A DNA stretch of 64,000 nucleotides. Origin: Saccharopolyspora flava (lineage in GTDB: Bacteria > Actinomycetota > Actinomycetes > Mycobacteriales > Pseudonocardiaceae). The notes beneath the pieces are model-generated. The model was not told the DNA's origin and ran no database searches. It worked only from the letters and a program-made list of their open reading frames with translations. Position 1 is the first letter of the stretch. Each line of letters opens with the position of its first letter. Of this stretch, positions 34,112 through 44,133 are shown piece by piece. The stretch lies in contig NZ_FOZX01000008.1 in assembly GCF_900116135.1 (NCBI RefSeq), forward strand, positions 124,001-188,000, read 5' to 3'. A program made the position numbers and the translations under genes.

Positions 34112-35146
34112 TCAGCCGAAGATCGTCGGCTCGTCGGCTGCCGGTTCGAAGAACTTCTGCACCCGCGATTCGTCCACTTCGGACAGGCTGGTGGGCGACC
34201 ACTGCGGGTTGCGGTCCTTGTCCACCAGGGTGGCGCGCACGCCCTCGACGAAGTCGCCGATGCGCACGCACGCCATCGCCAGCCGGTACTCCTGGGTGAG
34301 CGCCTGCTCCAGCGAGGTGTAGTCGCTGCGCAGCGCCCGCAGGGTCACCTTCAGCGCCGTCGGGGACTTGGTCCCGATGGTCTTCGCGGCGTCCTGGGCG
34401 GCCTGCTCCGGCCGCTCGGTCAACCGGGCCAGGATCGCCTCGACGTCGTCACCGGCGTAGGCCTGGTCGATCCACGCGCGGTGCTCGGCCAGCGGCGGCT
34501 CGGGCACCTCGGCGGCGAAGCGGGCCAGCACCTCGTCGACGTCGCCGCTGCTCAGCGCCTCGACGAGTTCCGGAAGCCGGGCGCTGTCGACGTAGTGGTC
34601 GGCCAGGTCGCAGTACAGCGCGTCCGCGCCGCCGACCGCGCTACCGGTCAGCGCCAGGTGCGTGCCCAGCTCACCGGGGGCGCGCGACATCAGGTAGGTG
34701 CCGCCGACGTCGGGGATGAAGCCGATGCCGGTCTCGGGCATCCCGACCTTGGAGCGCTCGGTGACCACCCGGTGCGAGCCGTGCGCGGTGATGCCGACCC
34801 CGCCGCCCATGCAGATGCCGTCCATGATCCCCACGACCGGCTTGGGGTAGTTGGCCAGCGCCGAGTTGAGCCGGTACTCCTCGGTCCAGAACGCCGAGGG
34901 CAGCGACTCGTCCCCGGCCTTGGCCGCGTCGTGCAGGGCGCGCACGTCGCCACCGGCGCACAGGCCGCGCTCGCCGGCGCCGTCGATCAGGATCGCCCGG
35001 ATGTGCCCGGCGTCGCGCCACCGCTCGACCGCCTCGGTCATCTCGCGGACCATGCCGAGGGTCAGCGAGTTGAGGGCCTTCGGGCGGTTGAGCGTGATCC
35101 GCCCGAGCGAGCCGTTCTCGGCGACCAGGATCTCGGACTCCGTCAT
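34112..35146 (-). CDS. 3-Hydroxyisobutyryl-CoA hydrolase
   Basis: Crotonase-fold enzyme of 344 residues that frees 3-hydroxyisobutyrate from its CoA ester. Compared with enoyl-CoA hydratases it has the longer C-terminus usual for hydrolases of this type. Motifs: AGGDVRALHDAA (oxyanion), MGGGVGITAHGSHRV and PETGIGFIPDVGGTYLMSR, the last with the catalytic Glu-Asp pattern. ATG 35144-35146 with GGAG upstream. It lies between the acyl-CoA dehydrogenase and mmsB, the right order for valine catabolism. Confidence 0.92.
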   Translation of the reverse strand: MTESEILVAENGSLGRITLNRPKALNSLTLGMVREMTEAVERWRDAGHIRAILIDGAGERGLCAGGDVRALHDAAKAGDESLPSAFWTEEYRLNSALANYPKPVVGIMDGICMGGGVGITAHGSHRVVTERSKVGMPETGIGFIPDVGGTYLMSRAPGELGTHLALTGSAVGGADALYCDLADHYVDSARLPELVEALSSGDVDEVLARFAAEVPEPPLAEHRAWIDQAYAGDDVEAILARLTERPEQAAQDAAKTIGTKSPTALKVTLRALRSDYTSLEQALTQEYRLAMACVRIGDFVEGVRATLVDKDRNPQWSPTSLSEVDESRVQKFFEPAADEPTIFG

Positions 35147-35190
35147 CGGAAACTCCATCGTTGTGCGAGGTGCTGCCCCCGCGGTGGCGG

Positions 35191-36354
35191 TCAGGCCGCC
35201 AGCAGACCGCGGGAGATGATCAGCCGCATGATTTCGTTGGTGCCTTCCAGGATCTGATGCACCCGCAGGTCGCGGACGATCTTCTCCAGGCCGTACTCGG
35301 CAAGGTATCCGTATCCCCCGTGGATCTGAAGCGCCTCGTTGGCCACGGTGAACCCGACGTCGGTGGCCAGCCGCTTGGCCATCGCGCACAACCGCGTGGC
35401 CGACGGGTCCTTGGTGTCCAGCGCCCACGCGGCCCGCCACAGCAGCAGCCGCGCGGCCTCCAGCTCGGTGGCCATGTCGGCGAGCTTGAACTGCAACGCC
35501 TCGAACTCGCTGAGCTTGGCGCCGAAGGCGCTGCGCTCGCGGACGTAGCCCAGCGACTTGTCCAGAGCAGCCTGCGCGCCGCCGAGCGAGCAGGCGCCGA
35601 CGCTGAGCCGTCCGCCGTCGAGCCCGGCCATCGCGATGCGGAACCCGATGCCCTCCTCGCCGAGCCGCTGGTCGGCGGGCACCCGGACGCCGTCGAAGAT
35701 CACCTGCCTGGTCGGCTGGGCGTTCCAGCCCATCTTCTTCTCGTTGGCGCCGAACGACAGCCCCTCGGCCCCGGCCTCCACGACGAAGGTGGAGATGCCC
35801 TTGTGGCCGGGTTCGCCGGTGCGGGCCATCACCACGTAGACGTCGGAGCTGCCGCCGCCGGAGATGAACTGCTTGACGCCGGTGAGCAGGTAGTCGTCGC
35901 CGTCGCGGACCGCGCGGGTCTGCAGCGCGGCGGCGTCGGAACCGGCGCCGGGTTCGGTCAGGCAGTAGCTGGCGAGGCGTTCCATCGAGCACAGCCCCGG
36001 CAGCCAGCGCGCCCGCTGGGCGTCGCTGCCGAACCGGTCGATCATCCCGGCGCACATGTTGTGGATCGAGATGTAGGCGGCGATCGAGGGATCCCCGCTG
36101 GCCAGGGCTTCGAAGATGAGCACCGAGTCGAACCTGGTCAGGCCGCTGCCCCCGTGGGCCTCGTCGACGTAGACGCCGCCGATGCCCAGTTCTCCGGCTG
36201 CCCGCAGCGTCTCGACCGGGAAGTGCTTGTCCTGGTCCCACTCCACGGCGTGCGGTGCGAGCTGGTCGTGGGCGAACTCCAGCGCGGCCTCGCGGATGGC
36301 GCGCTGGTCGACGGTGAGCTCGAACGGCGAGCTGGCCACTGCTGCGACGGACAC
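35191..36354 (-). CDS. Acyl-CoA dehydrogenase, probably isobutyryl-CoA dehydrogenase
   Basis: FAD flavoprotein of 387 residues that would oxidise isobutyryl-CoA to methacrylyl-CoA. Signatures YCLTEPGAGSDAAAL and QIHGGYGYLAEYGLEKIVRD are present, and the catalytic base is in the C-terminal ILEGTNEIMR. GTG start at 36352-36354 preceded by GGAGGGAG. Substrate is inferred from the operon: downstream hydrolase and mmsB, upstream mmsA. A short-chain hydratase for the methacrylyl-CoA step is not in the operon; the enoyl-CoA hydratase gene at 31 kb could supply it. Confidence 0.9.
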   Translation of the reverse strand: MSVAAVASSPFELTVDQRAIREAALEFAHDQLAPHAVEWDQDKHFPVETLRAAGELGIGGVYVDEAHGGSGLTRFDSVLIFEALASGDPSIAAYISIHNMCAGMIDRFGSDAQRARWLPGLCSMERLASYCLTEPGAGSDAAALQTRAVRDGDDYLLTGVKQFISGGGSSDVYVVMARTGEPGHKGISTFVVEAGAEGLSFGANEKKMGWNAQPTRQVIFDGVRVPADQRLGEEGIGFRIAMAGLDGGRLSVGACSLGGAQAALDKSLGYVRERSAFGAKLSEFEALQFKLADMATELEAARLLLWRAAWALDTKDPSATRLCAMAKRLATDVGFTVANEALQIHGGYGYLAEYGLEKIVRDLRVHQILEGTNEIMRLIISRGLLAA

Positions 36355-36413
36355 GTCGGCTCCCTCCTCGCGGCGGGGTGGGGACCGGGATCGGCTGGCC
36401 CCCACCCGCGCGA

Positions 36414-37913
<1,500 letters not shown>

Positions 37914-37940
37914 CTCGCCGCACCTCCGCCGAACCGGCCC

Positions 37941-37972
37941 CTACAAATACTAGGAAGCCAAACTGTTTGTAG
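37941..37972 (-). promoter_or_regulatory. Inverted repeat in the mmsA promoter
   Basis: CTACAAA at 37941-37947 and TTTGTAG at 37966-37972, separated by 18 bp. On the minus strand the interval contains a possible -10 TAGTAT, and TTGGGC lies at its far edge as a poor -35 (19-bp spacing). The arms are placed like an operator over the promoter. No regulator gene is adjacent. Confidence 0.45.
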
Positions 37973-38123
37973 CCCAATCTTTCCCACAAGGAACGCACGC
38001 GCAACAGGGTGTGCCGCGTCACAGTATCGATTCTGCGCACTTCACGCCGTCCCATCCACCTGCACCGGAGGAGGGAACGGCCGCACGAACCGGGAGAGAT
38101 CGGGCTCGCGGAGGAGCCGGGCG

Positions 38124-38642
38124 TCAGATCAGGCCGAAGAGGTGGTTGCCCGGGGCTTCTTCGTCGTCGCCGCTCCAGAACTCGAGCCAGTGGGTGACGA
38201 ACTCGGACTTCGACAGGGTGCCGTCGCCGTTGCGGTCGAGGCGGCCGAACTCGCCGCGGCTCGGGGCGCCGCGCCCGGTCCAGGCCTCGATCATCCGGGC
38301 GTACTCGGGCTCGGCGACCCGGCCGTCGCCGTCCTCGTCGACGGCCTCGAACATCGCTTCGCCGGTGGCCACCACCAGGTCGAGCATCGCCTGCAGGTCG
38401 GCGACGGCGGCCAGCATCTCGTCCTGGGTGATCCGCCGGTCGCGGTCGGCGTCGGCGGTGGCGCTGAGCGCCTCCCACCAGCGCATCATGATCTCGCGCA
38501 GGTCCGCGCCGTCACCGCCGCGGAGCCGCTCCCACCGGTCGGTCAGCGCCTCGAAGTCGGCGCGCTCCAGGAACCCGTCCTCGTTGACGTCCATCGCGGT
38601 GAACACGACGGAGACCTTCTTCCGCTGCAAATCGCTCGCCAT
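38124..38642 (-). CDS. Calerythrin-like EF-hand calcium-binding protein
   Basis: A 172-residue cytoplasmic protein resembling calerythrin, the sarcoplasmic calcium-binding-type protein of Saccharopolyspora erythraea. Four EF-hand loops can be read: DVNEDGFLERADFE, DADRDRRITQDEM, DEDGDGRVAEPEY and DRNGDGTLSKSEF. Loop 2 has Arg-Arg in place of the usual Gly-containing centre and is probably weak, which agrees with calerythrin binding three calcium ions. ATG at 38640-38642. Single gene, divergent from nothing close. Its physiological role is not established; calcium buffering is the family's suggested role. Confidence 0.88.
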   Translation of the reverse strand: MASDLQRKKVSVVFTAMDVNEDGFLERADFEALTDRWERLRGGDGADLREIMMRWWEALSATADADRDRRITQDEMLAAVADLQAMLDLVVATGEAMFEAVDEDGDGRVAEPEYARMIEAWTGRGAPSRGEFGRLDRNGDGTLSKSEFVTHWLEFWSGDDEEAPGNHLFGLI

Positions 38643-38745
38643 GGCACCAACCTGGCAGCGTTCTCGTGGCGCGGCCAACACCCGGACGGGCATTCCGGCC
38701 GGGCGTGCGAGTGATCATCGCGATCACTGCCGGTGACCGGGCGCG

Positions 38746-39396
38746 TCAGGCGGTGAGGCGCGCGGACTCGATCCTGGCGGCGGCGGTGGCGCGCCACTTC
38801 TCCGGCAGGTCCGGCAGGCAGCCGGCGACGTGCTCGGCGAGGTCGGCGCGGCCCTGGAGGGTGAGCGCGAAGAGCTCGGCGACCTGGACGCCGTGGTCGG
38901 GCCGGGACAGCACGCGGATCTCGTCGCCCGCGCTGATCTCGCCGGGCTGCTCGACGGCCAGGTAGACGCCGGTGCGGCCGTGCGCGGTGAACCGCTTGAC
39001 CAGCCCGGGAACGTCCCAGAACCCGGCGAAGACCCGGCAGGGCTGGCGCGGTCCGGTCACCCGCAGCACGGCGTCGCCGATGGCCCAGCGCTCCCCCACC
39101 AGCGCCGAGGTGCTGTCGGCGCCGGTCAGCGTGAGGTTCTCGCCCGCGTTGCCGGGCGCGAGCTCGGTGCCGAGCTCGGCCGACCAGTGCGCGAGCTCTT
39201 CGGTGTCGAAGGCGTAGGCGGCCTGGTACCAGGCGCCGTGGTGCTTGGTGTCGCAGACGGCGTCGCCCTCGACACCAGTTTCGGTGAACCGCACCGGGTG
39301 GTCGGCGGGGCGCTTGTCGATGCCGGACTTCCCGATGCGGCCGGTCCACTCCCCGGTCCGCACGACTGCCAGGTTCACCGACGTCACAGCGCTCAT
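38746..39396 (-). CDS. MOSC-domain protein (YiiM-like)
   Basis: A 216-residue protein with the MOSC domain of molybdenum cofactor-linked enzymes: GDAVCDTKHHGAWYQAAYAF, GNAGENLTL, VLRVTGPRQPCRVFAGF with the conserved Cys, and HGRTGVYLAV. Related YiiM proteins use molybdopterin to reduce N-hydroxylated compounds. ATG 39394-39396. No molybdenum cofactor genes are nearby. It stands alone, 57 nt upstream of the nitronate monooxygenase stop on the same strand. Confidence 0.88.
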   Translation of the reverse strand: MSAVTSVNLAVVRTGEWTGRIGKSGIDKRPADHPVRFTETGVEGDAVCDTKHHGAWYQAAYAFDTEELAHWSAELGTELAPGNAGENLTLTGADSTSALVGERWAIGDAVLRVTGPRQPCRVFAGFWDVPGLVKRFTAHGRTGVYLAVEQPGEISAGDEIRVLSRPDHGVQVAELFALTLQGRADLAEHVAGCLPDLPEKWRATAAARIESARLTA

Positions 39397-39453
39397 GGGC
39401 TCAACGTATCCGACCTCGGCGAACGGCCCCAACGGATTTCCGGGCCGCGAAGG

Positions 39454-40500
39454 TCACAGCCGGTCGGCCACACCGCGCAGCGCCTCCCGGGCTTCCCGGC
39501 GCAGCACCGCGACCAGCTCGGCGGCGGGCATCGGCCGGGCGTGGGCGTAGCTCTGGCCTGCCCACATCGAGATCGACTCGGCGTCGCCGGCTTTGCCCGC
39601 GGCGCCGCGCATCGGCTTGGTGAGGTTGTTGACCTGCGGATATGCCGCCGGGGCGTCGGGGTTGTCGGTCATGAAGCGGTTGACCAGTCCGCGCGCCGGG
39701 CGGCCGCTGAAGGCGCGGGTGATCGCGGTCTGCCGCTGCCCGTCGGCCATCTCGGCCCACTGCACCGGCTGAGTTCCGGCCTCGTCGCAGACGAGGAACG
39801 CGGTGCCGAGCTGGGCGGCGACCGCTCCGGCGGTGAGCACGGCGGCCACGTCGGCCCCGTGCACGAGTCCTCCGGCCGCGATGATCGGCAGGTCGACGGC
39901 GGCGCGCACCGACCGGATCGCCGCGAGCAGTCCCATCAGGGGTCCCCCGCCGGGCTGGGCGGGGTCGTCGTGGAACACGCCGCGATGCCCACCGGCTTCC
40001 ATGCCCTGCACGCACACGGCGTCGGCCCCGACTCGCGCGGCCTGCCGCGCCTCGTCGGCGGTGGTCACGGTGATCACGACGGTCGACCCGGCGGAGTGCA
40101 GCTCGTCCACGGTGACGGCCTCGGGCAACCCGAAGGTGAACGACACCACCGGCACCCGCGCTTCCACGAGCACCCGCACCTTCGCCGGGTAGGAGTCGTC
40201 ATCCCAGTCAGCGACACCGGGCTCGACCCCGTACCGCCCGGCAACCTCGGCGACCCGTCCCCGGAACTCGTCAAGCGGAACGTCCCGACGCTCACTGGGC
40301 ACGAACAGGTTCACCCCAAAAGGCTCAGAAGTCAGCGCCCGAACCCGCCCGATCTGCTCGGTGAGCGTGTCCGGGCTCAGCAAAGCCCCGGCCAGAAACC
40401 CCACACCCCCAGCCCCGCTCACAGCAGCAACCAGCTCAGGAGTACTGGGCCCACCAGCCATAGGCGCCACCACCACAGGCACCCGCCCCGAAAAGATCAT
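39454..40500 (-). CDS. Nitronate monooxygenase family flavoprotein
   Basis: FMN-dependent TIM-barrel enzyme of 348 residues; family members oxidise nitronates such as propionate 3-nitronate, others have unknown substrates. Motifs: PVVVAPMAGGPSTPELVAAV, VCVQGMEAGGHRG with the catalytic-site His, PIIAAGGLVHGADVAAVLTAGA and the C-terminal phosphate-binding part. ATG 40498-40500 is preferred to the TTG two codons upstream. The upstream 495-bp gap contains a long hairpin and the aceA terminator. Confidence 0.88.
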   Translation of the reverse strand: MIFSGRVPVVVAPMAGGPSTPELVAAVSGAGGVGFLAGALLSPDTLTEQIGRVRALTSEPFGVNLFVPSERRDVPLDEFRGRVAEVAGRYGVEPGVADWDDDSYPAKVRVLVEARVPVVSFTFGLPEAVTVDELHSAGSTVVITVTTADEARQAARVGADAVCVQGMEAGGHRGVFHDDPAQPGGGPLMGLLAAIRSVRAAVDLPIIAAGGLVHGADVAAVLTAGAVAAQLGTAFLVCDEAGTQPVQWAEMADGQRQTAITRAFSGRPARGLVNRFMTDNPDAPAAYPQVNNLTKPMRGAAGKAGDAESISMWAGQSYAHARPMPAAELVAVLRREAREALRGVADRL

Positions 40501-40642
40501 GCGCAAACGCTACCTCCGAACAACCACAAAACCCCGAACCGTTCACGGAACCCGAACACCCAAAGCCAAGGGCCGACCAACCCCCGTCAGGCAACCGGCG
40601 AAGCCGGTTTCTCAGTACCCCACCTCAGACGCTGGCACCGCC

Positions 40643-40741
40643 GCGGGTTCTGAGCGGCTCTCTGGGGAGGACAGCCGACGTGTCGTGTATTGGCATACAT
40701 AAGCCTCGGATCCCGGAGCCAGAGAGCCGCTCAGGTTCCGC
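40643..40741 (+). repeat. Long inverted repeat/possible structured RNA in a 495-bp gap
   Basis: CTGAGCGGCTCTCTGG (40650-40665) and its exact complement (40719-40734) form a 16-bp stem around a 53-nt loop. Outside it the stem extends to 40643 and 40741 with two G-U pairs and one U-U mismatch if read on the plus strand. GGCACCGCC occurs just outside both arms as a direct repeat. Nothing else in 40501-40858 looks coding. It could be a small transposon remnant or an RNA gene. Confidence 0.6.
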
Positions 40742-40858
40742 TTCTGGCACCGCCAAGCAAAGAGACCACAGAGTAGTGTCAGTAAACGAAACCCCCTGCA
40801 CCACGAGAGATTCCACCCCCGACAGCACCCCCAGCAGCAACCACCAAGATAAAGAAAA

Positions 40859-40896
40859 AAGCGGGAGGAACCCGACGCCTGGGCTCCTCCCGCTTT
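40859..40896 (-). terminator. Rho-independent terminator of aceA
   Basis: On the minus strand AAGCGGGAGGA pairs with TCCTCCCGCTT, followed by a T-rich run (TTTTTTCTTTAT). It is 100 nt after the aceA stop. This is the clearest stem-plus-U-tract terminator in the window. Confidence 0.9.
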
Positions 40897-40995
40897 CGCA
40901 CCATTGCGATTTTTCCGACACCCCGCCACAGGGCCGCTGGTGCGTTCAGGGGGTGGCCGGCGCAGCAGGCGCGCCGGCCACCTTCAACCACACGA

Positions 40996-42309
40996 TCAGT
41001 GGAACTGCGCGGTCTCGGTCGAACCGGCCAGCGCGGTGGTCGACGAGTCCGGGTTGATGGCAGTGCTGATCGTGTCGAAGTAACCGGTACCGGCCTCGCG
41101 CTGGTGGCGAGTGGCGGTGTAGCCGCGGTCCTCCGAGCCGAACTCCTTCTCCTGCAGCTCGACGTAGGCGGTCATGCCGTCGCTGGCGTAGCCCTTGGCC
41201 AGGTCGAACATGCTGTAGTTCAGGGCGTGGAAGCCGGCCAGGGTGATGAACTGGAACTTGAAGCCCATGTGGCCGAGCTCGCGCTGGAACTTGGCGATGG
41301 TGCTGTCGTCCAGGTTCTTCTTCCAGTTGAACGACGGCGAGCAGTTGTAGGCCAGCATCTGGTCCGGGTACTCGGACTTGACGGCCTCGGCGAACTTGCG
41401 GGCCATCTCCAGGTCCGGGGTGCCGGTCTCCATCCAGATGAGGTCGGAGTACGGCGCGTAGGCCTTGGCGCGGGCGATGCAGGGCTCGATGCCGTTGCGG
41501 ACCTTGTAAAAGCCCTCGGCGGTGCGCTCACCGGTGATGAACGGCTTGTCGCGCTCGTCGATGTCGCTGGTGAGCAGCGTCGCGGCCTCGGCGTCGGTGC
41601 GGGCGATGACCAGCGACGGGACGCCGGCGACGTCCGCGGCCAGACGCGCGGAGTTCAGCGTCTTGACGTGCTGGCTGGTGGGGATGAGGACCTTGCCGCC
41701 CAGGTGGCCGCACTTCTTCTCGGAGGCCAGCTGGTCCTCCCAGTGCACGCCCGCGGCGCCGGCGGCGATCATGCCGCGCATGAGCTCGTAGGCGTTGAGG
41801 ACGCCACCGAAGCCGGCCTCGGCGTCGGCGACGATCGGGGCGAGCCAGTGGGTGTCCTCACCCTCGACGGCGCCACCCTCCGGGTCCAGCGCCTCGGCCC
41901 AGTTGATCTGGTCGGCGCGCTTGAGGGCGTTGTTGATGCGGCGCACGACCTGCGGGACCGAGTTGGCCGGGTACAGCGACTGGTCCGGGTAGGTCTCGCC
42001 GGCCAGGTTGGCGTCGGCGGCGACCTGCCAGCCGGACAGGTAGATGGCCTTGAGACCGGCGCGGACCTGCTGGACCGCCTGGTTACCGGTCAGCGCGCCC
42101 AGCGAGTTGACGTAGTCGAGCTCGTGCAGCAGCTTCCACAGCCGCTCCGAGCCCTGACGGGCCAGGGTGTGCTCTTCCTGCACCGAGCCGCGCAGACGGA
42201 CGACCGTCTGGGCGTCGTAGGTACGCTCGATGCCCTTCCAGCGCGGGTTGGTGTCCCACTCGCGCTGCAGCTCCTCTGCGGCCTTCTTCGCCTGCTCGCG
42301 GATGCTCAT
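40996..42309 (-). CDS. aceA: Isocitrate lyase
   Basis: Splits isocitrate into succinate and glyoxylate, the entry enzyme of the glyoxylate shunt for growth on acetate or fatty acids. The 437-residue protein has the active-site motif [27 protein letters not shown], and [19 protein letters not shown] 42307-42309 with GGAAGGGG upstream; the frame remains open for 20 codons more but without a ribosome site. It is divergent from the RamB-type regulator gene, its likely controller. The malate synthase gene is not in the window. Confidence 0.97.
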   Translation of the reverse strand: MSIREQAKKAAEELQREWDTNPRWKGIERTYDAQTVVRLRGSVQEEHTLARQGSERLWKLLHELDYVNSLGALTGNQAVQQVRAGLKAIYLSGWQVAADANLAGETYPDQSLYPANSVPQVVRRINNALKRADQINWAEALDPEGGAVEGEDTHWLAPIVADAEAGFGGVLNAYELMRGMIAAGAAGVHWEDQLASEKKCGHLGGKVLIPTSQHVKTLNSARLAADVAGVPSLVIARTDAEAATLLTSDIDERDKPFITGERTAEGFYKVRNGIEPCIARAKAYAPYSDLIWMETGTPDLEMARKFAEAVKSEYPDQMLAYNCSPSFNWKKNLDDSTIAKFQRELGHMGFKFQFITLAGFHALNYSMFDLAKGYASDGMTAYVELQEKEFGSEDRGYTATRHQREAGTGYFDTISTAINPDSSTTALAGSTETAQFH

Positions 42310-42428
42310 GATTTTTTCCCCTTCCGGGATCGCTGGCGACCTGCTGGAATCAATACTGCGCCCCGGCAAGCGAAACTGGGCCAGATTTTCGAGGTAAATT
42401 TCCGAGTTTTTCTGCTAGCATCAACGCC
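42310..42428. promoter_or_regulatory. Divergent aceA/ramB control region
   Basis: A 119-bp AT-richer region between the divergent starts. Toward ramB the -10 TAGCAT (42416-42421) is followed by 7 nt and ATG 42429, so the ramB transcript is probably leaderless. GATTTTCGAGGTAAATTTCC at 42384-42403 is a plausible regulator site, but it does not clearly match the TTTGCAAA-type RamB box known from Corynebacterium. Confidence 0.5.
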
Positions 42429-43895
42429 ATGACGGAGTTCGCGAGCGAAGAAGACCGTAGTTTTTCTACGGAACACGACCTTCTGGTGTTTGGTCAGCGC
42501 CTCAGGCACTTGCGCCGAGCCGCCGGACTGACTCTCGTGGAGCTCGGCGACCGCGTGGGGAGAGCGCCGTCACAGCTGTCGTTGCTGGAGAACGGCCACC
42601 GCGAGCCGAAGCTGTCGCTGCTGCGCTCGCTGGCCGACGCGCTGGGCACCTCCGTCGACGAACTGCTGTCGAAGAAGGCCCCCAACCGGCGCGCCGAGCT
42701 GGAGATCGCGGTGGAGAAGGCCCAGCTCGACCCGATCTACCAGCGGCTGTCGCTGCCGCCGCTGAAGGTCGGCAAGCGGCTGCCCACCGAGGCGCTGGAG
42801 CACGTGCTGGCCCTCTACGAGGAGCTCAAGCGCCGCGAGACCCAGAAGGTCGCCACGCCGGAGGAGGCCCGCAAGGCCAACGCCGAGCTGCGCGGCATGA
42901 TGCGCAAGCACAACAACTACTTCCCGGAGATCGAGAAGGCCGCCAGCGACCTGCTCAAACGCATCGGGTACCACGGCGGGCCGCTCTCCGAGGGGCTCAT
43001 CCAGTCCATCGCCACGCACATGGGCTACGGCCTGAAGTTCGTCACCGACCTGCCGCGCTCGGTGCGCTCGGTGACCGACCAGAAGAACCGCCGGATCTTC
43101 CTGCGCAGGGAATCGCTGGGCATGCACAGCCCGCGCACGATCCTGCTGCAGACGCTGGGCCACCTGACGCTGGGCCACAGCCAGCCGCGCGACTTCGCCG
43201 ACTTCCTGCGGCAGCGGGTGGAGGCCAACTACTTCGCCGCGGCCGTGCTGGTGCCCGAGCAGTCGGCGGTGCCGTTCCTGCAGGACGCCAAGGCCGAGCG
43301 CGACCTGGCGGTGGAGGACCTGCGCGACGTGTTCTCGGTGTCCTACGAGATGGCGGCGCACCGGTTCACCAACCTGGCCACGCAGTACCTGGACCTGGTC
43401 TGCCACTTCGTCCGCAACGACGAGACCGGCATCATCCACAAGGCCTACGAGAACGACGGGCTGGTCTTCCCCACCGACCCGACCGGCGCGATCGAGGGGC
43501 AGCGGATGTGCCGGTACTGGGCCGGGCGGCAGGTCTTCGCCTCACCGGACCGGTACTCGACGTACTACCAGTACACCGACAAGCCGGGCGCCACGCACTG
43601 GTGCGTCGGGCACGTCGACCCGAGCCGCGGCCGGGACTTCGCGATCACCCTCGGCGTGCCCTACACCGAGTCGCGCTGGTTCCGGGGTCGTGACACCAAC
43701 AACCACTCCAAGTCGGGCTGCCCGAACGGCGAGTGCTGCCAGCGCCCGCCGGCCGAGCTCGCCAGCCGCTGGGAGGGCATGGTCTGGCCGTCGGCCCGGG
43801 CCCACTCCCACGTCCTGGCCGCGCTCCCGGCCGACACCTTCCCGGGCGTCGACGAGGCCGACGTCTACGCCTTCGTCGAGGCCCACCAGGACTGA
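42429..43895 (+). CDS. ramB: RamB-like transcriptional regulator of acetate/glyoxylate metabolism
   Basis: A 488-residue regulator with an N-terminal Xre helix-turn-helix (FGQRLRHLRRAAGLTLVELGDRVGRAPSQLSLLENGH), a middle ImmA/IrrE-like (DUF955) region around TILLQTLGHLTLGHSQPRDFADFLRQ in which the metalloprotease HExxH is not present, and a C-terminal domain with SGCPNGECCQRPPAEL. This is the architecture of RamB of Corynebacterium glutamicum and Rv0465c of Mycobacterium, which control isocitrate lyase. Divergent position next to aceA supports that target. ATG 42429. The 44-bp palindrome follows 11 bp past its stop. Confidence 0.9.
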   Translation: MTEFASEEDRSFSTEHDLLVFGQRLRHLRRAAGLTLVELGDRVGRAPSQLSLLENGHREPKLSLLRSLADALGTSVDELLSKKAPNRRAELEIAVEKAQLDPIYQRLSLPPLKVGKRLPTEALEHVLALYEELKRRETQKVATPEEARKANAELRGMMRKHNNYFPEIEKAASDLLKRIGYHGGPLSEGLIQSIATHMGYGLKFVTDLPRSVRSVTDQKNRRIFLRRESLGMHSPRTILLQTLGHLTLGHSQPRDFADFLRQRVEANYFAAAVLVPEQSAVPFLQDAKAERDLAVEDLRDVFSVSYEMAAHRFTNLATQYLDLVCHFVRNDETGIIHKAYENDGLVFPTDPTGAIEGQRMCRYWAGRQVFASPDRYSTYYQYTDKPGATHWCVGHVDPSRGRDFAITLGVPYTESRWFRGRDTNNHSKSGCPNGECCQRPPAELASRWEGMVWPSARAHSHVLAALPADTFPGVDEADVYAFVEAHQD

Positions 43896-43906
43896 CGACC
43901 GACCCG

Positions 43907-43950
43907 TTCGTGGGGAGGGAAGTTTTCATGAAAACTTCCCTCCCCACGAA
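43907..43950. repeat. Perfect 44-bp palindrome, TTTTCATGAAAA cluster 2, copy 1
   Basis: Twenty-two-nt arms with no spacer. The left arm is TTCGTGGGGAGGGAAGTTTT followed by CA; the right arm is its exact complement. It starts 11 bp after the ramB stop. It is the longest perfect palindrome seen in the window. Confidence 0.92.
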
Positions 43951-44026
43951 GTGGGGATCTCTCTCCAAAACCCCCTCACCAGGCAAAACCCCTCACCCTC
44001 CCCCGGAACGTCCCTTCGGAGACCGG

Positions 44027-44050
44027 GGACAGTTTTCATGAAAACTGTCC
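44027..44050. repeat. TTTTCATGAAAA palindrome, cluster 2, copy 2
   Basis: Perfect 24-bp palindrome with left arm GGACAGTTTTCA. Centre spacing to copy 1 is 110 bp. The outer GGACAG resembles the outer end of the long palindromic element. Confidence 0.85.
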
Positions 44051-44104
44051 AACCCCCTCACCCCGGAGGACTCACCCCGGAGGACCCGGTTCCCGGGTGG
44101 GGAC

Positions 44105-44120
44105 AGTTTTCATGAAAACT
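44105..44120. repeat. TTTTCATGAAAA palindrome, cluster 2, copy 3
   Basis: Perfect 16-bp palindrome AGTTTTCATGAAAACT, with GGAC to its left as in copy 2 but TCG to its right, so the outer pairing stops. Centre spacing to copy 2 is 74 bp; it lies 13 bp beyond the LysR stop. The 238-bp gap between the converging ramB and LysR genes holds only these repeats. Confidence 0.8.
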
Positions 44121-44133
44121 TCGTTTCCCCAGG

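Noticed and set aside
42429..43895. The ramB product as an active ImmA/IrrE metalloprotease.
   Set aside because: The HExxH metal motif is not present; the region reads LGHLTLGH, so it is probably a non-catalytic sensor domain.
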